A DNA stretch of 64,000 nucleotides from Scenedesmus sp. ARA3 (lineage: Eukaryota > Chlorophyta > Chlorophyceae > Sphaeropleales > Scenedesmaceae): assembly GCA_004335835.1 (NCBI GenBank), contig RWJK01001488.1:1-64000 (forward strand), read 5' to 3'. The first letter of the stretch is position 1. The number at the start of each line of letters is the position of its first letter. This document shows, one piece after another, positions 56,201 to 64,000 of this stretch. Both the position numbers and the translations under genes were made by a program. Below the pieces are notes generated by a model that saw only the letters and a program-made list of their open reading frames with translations, had not been told where the DNA came from and did no database searches.

Positions 56201-57934
56201 TTGCGCCGCACTGCAGCAGACTTGCATGTGCTCTGTGTGTAACGTTCAGCAGCACCGGCCCCGTCCTCGCTTGTGCAGGTACCTGTTTGTGCGCTGCGAC
56301 AACGCGCCCGCGCCGTGGACCAGTGATGAGACGGGTGATGCTGTGCGGCTGGAGGTGCCTGGCCTGGCTGCCAAGGAGATCAAGGAGGCCAAGGGCACCG
56401 TGTTTGAGATGGCCGACAACCCCTACTGGTGAGCAGCAATCAATGCACGTTTAAACCAATTTCAAGACGATTTTAGAAAAGGCCGAGGGCACCGTGTTTG
56501 AGATGGCCGACAACCCCTACTGGTGAGCAGCATGTGAAACAGGAAATTAGATGTTCCAGACAGGTTTGTAACGCGGCAAGGTGAGGCCAGCAGCTCCTGT
56601 ATTTGACGTTTGATAACTGCTGCGTAGCACTGCGGAAGCACACACAGCAGCTGATGTGGGCACCTTCCTGGCATGCACAGCTGTGCGCTGTGCACTCCTA
56701 CAGCATAAGTCTCTTCTGCGCCACTTTATTTATTCGTGAATCATCTGCTGTATGTGTGCTGACATGTCTTGCGTGTTGTGCGCTGTGTGTACCATCCTGC
56801 AGGGACTGGGATGAGGCCAAGGGCGAGTGGGGCTGGGCGCCACTCTTGTGCAGCAACTCAATGTGTTCCTTGTCGCTGCATACTGCGTGCTGCAGGCACT
56901 AAATGTGTTTCTTGTATGCTGTGTGTCGCATCCTGCAGGGACTGGAACGAGGCCAAGGGCAAGTGGGGCTGGGCGCGCGAGGCGCCACCCAGCCAGAAGG
57001 CCCCGGGCGGCGGCGACACAGTCAAGAAGCTGCGCAAGAAGGTGGGTGGCGGCTGCGCTGCAGCTCCATTGGATCATCAGCCTGGTCTGCTTTAGACAAG
57101 GCAGCTTTCAAAACCATCCGTCCTTGTCCCGTCTTCAAAATGCAGTGCCAGTATCACTGTAAGTGTGGTCGTTGGTTATACAGCTGCCCGTGCTCCAGCC
57201 GCAGCCGCCCACACCAACAACTGCTTCGAGCACTCAACATCAACAATGCCAACACAAATCACCGCACGCCACCCTGCTGCTGCTGGTGTTTGGGGAGTGG
57301 CTCCCTCCTCTGGGTTCACCTCTTGCTACGACTGGGTTCACCTTTTGCTGCAAAAACGTGTAATTGATTGACTGATTGACCCTGCTGCATCACACCTGCA
57401 GGCCAGCGCGCACGAGCGTCTGCTCAAGGACTTTGCCTGCGGGCTGTGCAAGGGCGTGCTAGACAGCCCGCTGTCCATGCCCTGCGGCCACAACTTCTGC
57501 AAGGGCTGCCTGGACAAGCGCTACGCAGAGGTCGAGGCGGCCAAGGCGGGAGGCGGCAGCAAGGCGCTGGCAGAGGCGCAGCCGGCGCGCAGCCTGCGCG
57601 TGCGCAAGGTGCGTTGGTGAAAGGAGAAGCAGCTGCGGAGGTTTGTTTGTCTTGGCGTGAGTGAGCAGCAAGGCTGGCACGGCATGCACGACAGGCATGA
57701 GGACCAAAACCGCCTGCTTTTGCATTCAGAACAGCAGCTTCACCTGCTGTTGGCATCTGCTGCAAACCCTATTCCGCTGGTGCCCAAGCCCTGCCCCACC
57801 TGCTACACTGAGATGGCGCACGCAGCAGTCGAGCAAATGTCAGACTGTAACCATGACATCGTCCTGCTGCCTGCTGCTGCTGCCTTCTGCAGGTGCCCAA
57901 GCCCTGCCCCACCTGCAAGACCGACATCGCGGAC
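53228..57934 (+). CDS. RING-SRA-RING E3 ligase (VIM/ORTHRUS-like), 3' end lost in gap
   Basis: Exons 53228-53402, 53498-53607, 53955-54166, 54371-54506, 54752-54859, 55143-55250, 55550-55758, 56279-56428, 56939-57041, 57402-57608 and 57893-57934 (runs into the gap); 520 aa visible. RING1: [30 protein letters not shown] (~83-121). SRA domain: [59 protein letters not shown] (YDG motif). RING2: [30 protein letters not shown]. Plant VIM/ORTH proteins bind hemimethylated DNA and maintain CG methylation together with MET1. The usual N-terminal PHD finger is absent; the chain starts [15 protein letters not shown]. The introns hold three exon-edge echoes. The C-terminus is missing. Confidence 0.92.
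55801..55856 (+). repeat. Intronic tandem repeat TTATGTTTGCTTGG
   Basis: About three units of a 14-base motif followed by TTGGT repeats, in the intron after the YDG exon. Confidence 0.8.
56478..56534 (+). repeat. Echo of RING-SRA-RING exon 8 end plus donor
   Basis: Copies 56382-56438, including the donor TACTG then GTGAGCAGCA, 96 bases downstream. One codon differs (Lys to Glu), so this looks recent. Confidence 0.88.
56770..56850 (+). repeat. Echo of RING-SRA-RING exon 9 start plus acceptor
   Basis: The acceptor (CATCCTGCAG) and the start of exon 56939-57041 are present again from 56803, 136 bases upstream. Two amino-acid changes (Asn/Asp, Lys/Glu); the copy ends after GCG and lacks the rest of the exon. 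Further repeats of the GTGTTTCTTGT-like intron sequence follow. Confidence 0.85.
57775..57830 (+). repeat. Echo of RING-SRA-RING last visible exon start
   Basis: The start GTGCCCAAGCCCTGCCCCAC of exon 57893-57934 recurs at 57780, about 113 bases upstream. The first eight codons are identical; the next five mostly differ. Confidence 0.8.
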
Positions 57935-57984
57935 NNNNNNNNNNNNNNNNNNNNNNNNNNNNNNNNNNNNNNNNNNNNNNNNNN
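57935..57984. other. Assembly gap, 50 N
   Basis: A round 50-base N block, probably a gap of unknown size. It breaks the last exon of the RING-SRA-RING gene directly. Confidence 0.95.
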
Positions 57985-58047
57985 ACACAGAGCTACATGC
58001 CTGCCTTCACCCGTGTGACATGTACTCAGTGTAGTCACCACCCCCTT
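57985..58047. mobile_element. Right end of a second copy of the TIR transposon
   Basis: These 63 bases are identical to the right end of the 1570-bp element (50320-50382) and stop at the same CCCCCTT terminus. The rest of this copy lies in the gap, so its target duplication (the following ACTACTGA) cannot be checked. Confidence 0.9.
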
Positions 58048-58238
58048 ACTACTGACTACGATCGAAGCGCAGCATTAGCGTTACGAATGAATGGTTCGGC
58101 TGAAAAACAGCGACAGTAGTTTTGAGCAGTATCCAGTAGAATTCCGCAATGACGGTTCGACTTCCGCAATCGTCGCATATAGTAGCCTATACAGGCCCCG
58201 CCAAAAACACTTAGCCAAAAACACTAAACCGTGCGCAC

Positions 58239-61200
58239 CTTCTTGAGCCCTGCCAGGCCCCCCTTTGCAACGCCCTCCTGAATCGCGTCCAGGCACAGCT
58301 GCGGGTGCGTGAGGTGGCGCGCGCGCTTGGCTGCCTGGGCACGCGCAAAGTCGATGATGGCTGTTGCCTCACCATACGGCTCCAGGTGATCTGCAGCAGG
58401 ATGGAAAAACAAAAGGCACTGAGCTGAAAGAGCAGGAAAACTGGGCTGTGAGAGGGGAAGCACTGCGTGCAAGCTTGATTGCCTGGCTGCAAGCGCTGTC
58501 GATGTGAAATTGCCTAGCCATAGGCCGCCTGCCAATCTGCGAATGTCAGAAACATATCAAGCATAATGGGGTTCAGACAAGGAGAGATGATTGCTGCTTC
58601 ACAGCAGCCAGCAGACATAAGCACAAACTGACAGCAACCATAACCCCCGCACCTGTGCGCTGCAGCGACTGCAGCCGCGGCAGCACCCCCGCAGCGATGT
58701 CCAGCGCGCGCCGCTTTGCAGCCGCCAGCAGCTCCCCCTGAGGCACCACCGCATCCAGCAGCCCGGCCTTCAAGCCCGCCTTGTCACCGATTGGGGCACT
58801 AGTCAGCATCATCTGGATGGCCTGCTGTAGCCCCACCAGGCGTGGCAGCCTCTGGGTGCCTCCAAAGCCCGGGATGATGCCCAGCTGCAGCTCGGGGAGG
58901 CCGAGGCGGCAGCCGGGCGTGCCGACGCGCGCGTTGCAGCCCATTGCAACCTCCAGACCGCCTCCAAGCGCGACACCCTGAATTGCAGCGACTGCAGCAC
59001 AAAAGTGGCGCAAGAAACGCAACTGAGAAGATGATGAGGGTACAAAGCAATAAATATGTGAGTGCCTCCAAAGCCTGGGATGATGCCCAGCTGCAATTGA
59101 GGCAAGCCCAGGCGGCAGCCAGGCGTGCCGACGCGTGCGTTGCAGCCCATGGCCACTTCGCGGCCCCCTCCAAGCGCGACACCCTGAATTGCGGCAACTG
59201 CATGCAGAAAACAGTGCGGGACATGCAAAAAGGGGATTGAGGGCGGGCAAACGATTTGCAGCTCTGGGAAGCCCAGGCATTGCAGCCCATGGCCACTTCA
59301 AGGCCGCCGCCGAGTGCTACGCCCTGGATCGCGGCAACTGCATGCAGCAACACATTACGCGAGCAACACGGGAGATGCAAAAAGGGGATTGAGACGGGCA
59401 AAAAGTAAGCAGCTCTGGGGGGGGCCGAGGCGCTGCAGCCCCTGGCCAATTTCAGGGCTTCCATTCCACTCCGGCACCCTGCAGATGGCCCCTATTGCTG
59501 CTGGCACACAACATCACCCCGCAGTACAACTACAGCACTCCAATAAGGACAACTGCTACAGCTTAGTTGGCTGGCGCCCACCTTTGGGCTTGGCTCCGCC
59601 CTCCAGAACCTCGCGCATGGCCGCTACCGCTGCTGAAACACTACATCTGGTTGATATTGGTACACCTAGGTAACCAGGCATGGCCGCACCTGTGGGCTTG
59701 GCGCCTCCAGCACCTCGCAGATTGCCCCTGCTGCTGCTGGCACACTACAGCTACAGCACTGCCTAAGGATTATAACCACAGTTTATGAACTGGCACCCAC
59801 CCACCCGTGGTCTTAGCGCCGCGCTTCGGCGTTTGCACATGGCGTGTTCTGCTGCTGGCACACTACAGCTACAGCACGACTTTGCTACAATTTGATAAAC
59901 TCGCACACACCTGTGGGCTTGGCGCCTACCTCCAGCACCTCGCAGATTGCCCCTGCTGCTGCTGGCACACTACAGCTACAGCACTGCCTAAGGATTACTG
60001 CCACAGTTCATGAACTGGCACCCACCCACCTGTGGGCTTAGCGTCGCGCTCCGGCGCTTGCAAATGACATATTCCGCTGCTGGCACACTACAGCTGCAGC
60101 ACGACAGTGCTACAACTTGATGAACTCGCGCACACCTGTAGGCTTGGCACCTCCCTCCAGCACCTCGCACACGGCCGTTACCGCTGCTGACACACTACAG
60201 TTATAACACTGTCAAATGACATTTGCTACAACTTGGTGACCAGGCATGGCCGCACCTGTGGGCTTGGCGCCTCCCTCCAGCACCTCGCAGATTGCCCCAT
60301 TGATGTTGCCATCAATGCCGCCGCCACCAGACTGCTTCTGGAACTGCACATATTTGCAGGAACAGGGCAAATGGCACACCCGGAAGTTTGCAGGAAAGGG
60401 CCAAACAGGATCAAGGCACATCGGACCAGCACTTGACGGCTTTGTCAGCTGCACTGGTAGAACCAGGCTTGCAGGAATGGGCCGAAACAGGCGGAAGGAG
60501 GTTCACCAGCAGAGCATGCGCATCGCTACCACTGCTGCAGCTGCTAGGCGTCCCTGCTGCTGCTGCTGCTGCCTGTAAATACTGCTGCTGCTGGTCCTGC
60601 TATTGCTGCTGGGCCGCACCTGGTTGATGTCGAAGCCAGCTGAGAAGTTCTTGCCAGAGCCTGCAGGACAGCAGCATGCACAGCAGACATTGCCACTGCA
60701 ATTCACACCACAGTCATTGCCACGTAACGAGCAACGAGGAGAAAGTAACAGCAGCATGGCAGCAGGCTCAGCAGTGGCACTGCCAGCTGGTACGCCCATG
60801 CAGGCAGCAGCAGCGCTCACACTTTGCTGCGGATGAAAAGCAGGCTGAAGAATTGGCACCAGACGCCATGGCAACGCAGCGAACAGCTGAGCCAAATAGT
60901 ATATTTAGAGCATGCACTTGCGAATGCATGCGATTTTGCAGTGATAGGCACTGCAGGTGCCAAGATGCGCTGTGCTGTGTGCATGCTGGTACAGTGACCA
61001 CTGCAGCAGACTGCAGGAGTGCAGCACCTACCTGTGACCACCACTGCCTTCACGTTCGGGTCCGCATGTGCACGCCTCAGGCTGTCAAAAAGTCCCTTCA
61101 ACACTGCAGGAATGATTATATGTGGTAAGCATAGCGGGGAGCGTAGCAAATCAGTGACCTGACTTGCAGCACCTGCTGCTGCTGTTTGCCCATGCAGGCT

Positions 61201-61305
61201 GCCTCGTGCGTTACCTGCTGGGTGCAGTGCGTTTACAGGAGGGTTGGAAAGCGTGATCACTGCCACGCCATCCGATTCCACGCGGTACTCCGCGCTCGGT
61301 GCCAT
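58239..61305 (-). CDS. MFP2: Peroxisomal multifunctional protein MFP2, enoyl-CoA hydratase half
   Basis: Exons 61215-61305, 61032-61103, 60620-60660, 60256-60343, 58653-58991 and 58239-58390, phase-consistent, 261 aa. Sequence landmarks: GVAVITLSNPPVNALHP, VKAVVVTGSGKNFSAGFDIN (oxyanion-hole turn), AAIQGVALGGGLEVAMGC (first catalytic Glu), LGLPELQLGIIPGFGGTQRL (second catalytic Glu). The rest, through EGVAKGGLAGLKK, matches the N-terminal hydratase/isomerase domain of plant MFP2/AIM1, which acts in peroxisomal beta-oxidation. In that family a 3-hydroxyacyl-CoA dehydrogenase domain follows. Here the last exon ends at a donor (AAG then GTGCGC) just beside the gap, so the second half is missing; alternatively a short isoform ends at 58224. 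The intron between exons 4 and 5 is packed with exon echoes. Confidence 0.85.
59065..59207 (-). repeat. Echo 1 of MFP2 exon 5 start (46 codons)
   Basis: Acceptor and first 46 codons of exon 58653-58991. By hand, 17 codons differ: 15 synonymous, and two change the protein (Leu to Arg in GGGLEV, Glu to Gln in LPEL, the second catalytic Glu position). Frame intact. Confidence 0.9.
59270..59346 (-). repeat. Echo 2 of MFP2 exon 5 start (21 codons)
   Basis: Acceptor plus 21 codons coding VAAIQGVALGGGLEVAMGCNA exactly, with 16 synonymous codon differences and no amino-acid change. After this the copy has a deletion but resumes with LGFPELQ-like sequence in another frame. A weaker third copy lies around 59408-59480. 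Confidence 0.88.
59575..60256 (-). repeat. Array of echoes of MFP2 exon 4 donor edge, ~110-bp units
   Basis: The end of exon 60256-60343 (coding CEVLEGGAKPT then donor) recurs six times downstream in the sense direction, near 60127, 60026, 59907, 59801, 59687 and 59575. Spacers share CTGGCACACTACAGCTACAG. Copies alternate between well preserved and decayed; several preserve EVLEGGAKP with synonymous changes. Confidence 0.88.
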
Positions 61306-61982
61306 GCTTGCTAAGCCTTTCGAGAGCACCTGCACAGCTGCTGCCTTGAGCTGTATCCGGCAAAGCAGAACAACAAACAAATATAATGATACCAGTTGGA
61401 GCTTGTCCGTGTTGCTGCGGGCCTTGATCAGTTGCAGCGATTTGCAGCCTGCTGACGCAGCCTCATGCTAACACAACTGCTGCCAGACACAACAGCACAG
61501 CTGACGAGGACGGCATGCGCGCATTCGTACCCTGTTTTGATGTCAACGGTAAGACACGGAATCAACCATCTGCTCAACTTGTGTGCCGTTCGTGCCTGAT
61601 GATGGGTGCCATAAAACAGCAGATGCCCATCACCACTCTGCACTGCATGGCTGTTCCCAAGCAAAGGTGCAGCAGTGCCCATCAGAAAGGCGACACGCAC
61701 CCTTCAAACTAGTCTGATTGATTCACCTGTCAACATTGAAACCCAGTTGCAGTGTCATGGTGTGTGCACAGCCAACTGCTGTAAGTTAAATAAGAATAAC
61801 GCAGCTCAGAGTTCGTCATCATTTTGAACTAGAGAAGCCAGCCGCCACCAACAAATTTGGCTGCACACTCATGGCTCCAATTTACCGCCACAATGGCTGC
61901 AATCTTGAATGTCATTTGTTGTGCTCTGCGTCTCCTGCAGGTTTCAGCTGGACCTCCTACTGCGAAACTCGGCGTCGCAGTA
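61306..61982. other. Upstream region of the MFP2 gene
   Basis: About 680 bases before the MITE. It should contain the MFP2 promoter. An in-frame upstream ATG (61378-61380) would add 25 residues (FVVLLCRIQLKAAAVQ) but is less likely. No other feature seen. Confidence 0.35.
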
Positions 61983-62379
61983 CAGGGTTGTGTACATAAT
62001 TATTGTCAGTACCCAATTATCGTCAATTTCTTATCACTGCACGGCAGGCCCTGAAACTTGATCAGATTTTGTATACATCCCACTAATAAACTGATAATGA
62101 TTGAGAGCCGTTGGTCTACAACACAGGGGGTCTGCCACTGACCCCCCACCTGGGTGGTGACTCCATTCTGTGTCGTTGTCAATGTTGCTGGTGAAATCCA
62201 CTTTTAATGGCTTTGATTGACTAAAGGAAGACACACTAGGTTTAGGCGCGACGGTAGTTCTCTGACCGCAATCAGGGTATAAATCTACATACCAGATACA
62301 TTTTGCGCATGTGTTGCGCACCACAAGGGCCAGAGAGGGCCCCTGGAAGAAGGTGACGATGATTATGTACACAACCCTG
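61983..62379. mobile_element. Small TIR element (MITE), TA-flanked
   Basis: Ends are inverted repeats CAGGGTTGTGTACATAAT with similarity to about 26 bases (two mismatches). Each end is flanked by TA (61981-61982, 62380-62381), fitting a Tc1/mariner-type 2-bp target duplication. At 397 bp with no coding sequence it would be a MITE. Confidence 0.65.
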
Positions 62380-63065
62380 TATAAAGAGAGTTGCCGGTTG
62401 CATTCATTACAAGCATAGTCTCTGCCATATAATAAAAGTTGCCGAATGGATTCATTACATTCTCTGCCACTGGCACACGTTGGCAGAGTGTGAGCTGCTG
62501 TGTCACTGGGCACCAGGCATACAGGCAGAATTCTCAAGCACAGTCTTCAAGGCGTACGCGTGTACTTGTTACAGTTCATGAGTTGCTCCGTACAGACCAC
62601 CACACCAGCTGTGATGCTAGCTCCACACCTCACCGTAAGGCTATACTTCAGGATGCAGTGCTGCTGCTCCTTGCAGCTAATGCAATTCAAGCGTGACACA
62701 TCAAACAACATGTAGAGTCGTCAAACGGAGAGGCCAAACCTTCTGGGCCCCAGACCGGGTCTGTAGCACACCCAACATGACGTATCCAACAACGGCCCTT
62801 CAGGCAGCAGCAACAGCTGCACTTCCAGGCAGCTCAATCACTGTCGCTTCGCCGGCATGACTCAACCCGCATCAATCAACAACACCATCCTCATCAACAA
62901 CACACTGTCCGAGTGGTAGACCACAACCAAACCCTAACTTCAAACCCTCATTTAAATCGTGACGCTGGCCGGGATGCTCTGGAAGCTGGGCAGGCTGATG
63001 TGGAAGGCCCTCCCGCCCAACCACTGTCCCATTCAAATCACCACCAAATTGCTTTCAAACCGCTT
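62380..63065. other. 3' region of the UHM gene
   Basis: Contains TTACA at 62569-62573 (TGTAA on the minus strand), a partial repeat of AGTTGCCG...CATTCATTACA motifs at 62388-62465, and an echo of the UHM gene's last codons at 62958-63010. No other gene recognised. Confidence 0.4.
62956..63010 (-). repeat. Echo of the UHM gene's last codons and stop
   Basis: Copies the last ~17 codons (63066-63120), about 115 bases downstream. It differs by one synonymous change (Thr) and TGA to TAA, so the ending FHISLPSFQSIPASVTI and stop are kept. Confidence 0.9.
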
Positions 63066-63684
63066 TCAAATTGTGACGCTGGCCGGGATGCTCTGGAAGC
63101 TGGGCAGGCTGATGTGGAAGGCCTGCACGATGTTTCCTGCAAACATGCGCCCCGCGATGGCGTCCTTGGCCTTCTGAGCTGAGGGCACGTCAGCAAACTG
63201 CACAAAGGCCTGCGGCAGCAGAAAGCAGCAAGCAGCAGCAATGACAGGATGTGATGGCACAGCAATAGCGCGGTGTATTACACAAAGGATGACTTGCCTT
63301 CCATACTCCTCGATGCCCATCAGCTGCAGCCTGGCCAGGCGGGTGCAATGGCACTTGCACAGAATGAAACACATGAACATCAAACAGCACATCGCCACAA
63401 AAAACCGCAGAAAGTAAGGTGTTACGTGACATACCTTGCCGTAGTGCTCCGTGCCCATCAGATGCGCGGCCTGGCCAGGCGGGGGCCGCGGCACCTTCAC
63501 ACCATAAAAGGCATCTTCACAATAAACACAAGAAATAACACAAGAGATAACATGTTACATGACATACCTTGCCGTAGTGCTCCGTGCCCATCAGCTGCGC
63601 GGCCTGGCCAGGCGGGGGCCGCGGCACCTTCACATCCAGCACCTGCCCATACTTGCTGGCCTCCTGGTGCAGGTCAGCTATGAC
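63066..63684 (-). CDS. U2AF65-like UHM (C-terminal RRM), 5' part outside window
   Basis: Two visible exons, 63568-63684 and 63066-63209, phase 0; 86 aa of the C-terminus. The first encodes VIADLHQEASKYGQVLDVKV then PRPPPGQ and MGTEHYGK; the second FVQFADVPSAQKAKDAIAG, then GRMFAGN and the C-terminus SFQSIPASVTI. The PRP after the second strand and the RMF (R-x-F) motif are typical of UHM domains of U2AF large subunit-like splicing factors, which bind a Trp-containing ligand motif. PUF60/RBM39-type proteins share the fold. The intron between the two exons carries two further copies of the first exon's end. Confidence 0.72.
63290..63505 (-). repeat. Two echoes of UHM exon 63568-63684 end in the intron
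   Basis: Copy at 63433-63500 keeps about 65 bases including donor (TACGGCAAG then GTATGT) with one amino-acid change (Gln to His). Copy at 63293-63345 is more diverged. Both lie downstream of the exon in the sense direction. Confidence 0.88.
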
Positions 63685-64000
63685 CTGTCATTTTTAATGT
63701 TGTTACATTGTCATTTGGTGACAATCGCAGTTTTCGGCGCGGAGGGATGCCCGGTAGTCGGTAGGCAACGGAGGTTGTTGTGCAGCGGCAGCGGAGCAGC
63801 GGCAGGGTGCACGCGAAAAGCACGGGAGCAGCGCAGGCAGGCGCAGTCCAGCAGCAGGGCCGAGGCAGGGGCAGCGGCCGCAGGACAGGGCGGGGATCCA
63901 GGCAGCGGCGCGCATGCACATGCAAAAAAGGCGGGAAACGAGGCACACAAGGGTCAGGAGAGGCAGCGCGGCAGCGGCAGGCAGGCTGTGGCAGGGGCAG
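63685..64000. other. Intron or upstream part of the UHM gene
   Basis: GC-rich sequence upstream of the last two UHM exons in the sense direction. No further exon could be assigned before the window ends. Confidence 0.35.

Overview
This window looks like nuclear DNA of a green alga, most likely a chlorophyte of the Chlorophyceae type. The reasons are dense GT-AG introns in every gene, GC-rich exons with (CAG)n runs read as Gln, Ala or Ser, TGTAA used as the poly(A) signal, and green-lineage genes: an LPA2-like photosystem II assembly factor, a GCK-domain protein, a DUF506 protein, a RING-SRA-RING ligase of the VIM/ORTHRUS type and a CHASE-domain receptor kinase. Gene models below were built by hand from splice sites, phase continuity and family recognition. 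There are no transcripts to confirm them, and family names come from remembered motifs, not from a search.

Layout: RidA/YjgF-like gene (+, 5' end outside the window, to 2542); Q-rich cyclin-fold protein (-, 6584-8548); V-ATPase subunit H (-, 10005-13658); LPA2-like protein (-, 14513-16201); giant CHY zinc-finger protein (+, 17363-22791); CHASE receptor kinase (+, 23767-31553); DUF506 protein (-, 37207-38460); 80-aa basic protein (+, 39346-40007); GCK protein (-, 41808-43007); unknown 389-aa protein (+, 43458-45070); secreted, probably GPI-anchored protein (-, 46696-48097); TIR transposon (48813-50382); PHOSPHO-type phosphatase (-, 50498-52711); RING-SRA-RING ligase (+, 53228 into a gap at 57935); peroxisomal MFP2 N-terminal half (-, 58239-61305); small TA-flanked MITE (61983-62379); U2AF65-like UHM gene (-, 63066 to beyond the window). 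The two largest gaps between genes look like long T/G-rich 3' UTRs.

The most unusual signal is a set of 'echo exons'. In at least eight genes the edge of an exon, together with its splice site (or the stop codon), is repeated in the adjoining intron or 3' flank. Donor-edge copies lie after the exon and acceptor-edge copies lie before it. In several genes the copies differ from the real exon almost only at synonymous positions: by hand count 49 synonymous against 3 non-synonymous codon differences over about 154 codons in five genes. This suggests selection on the encoded protein, and so use as alternative exons. Other echoes (V-ATPase H, RING-SRA-RING gene) do not show this.

A second signal is a young TIR transposon with an 8-bp target duplication. 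A second copy has an identical 63-bp end and lies at an assembly gap where two convergent genes are both cut short.
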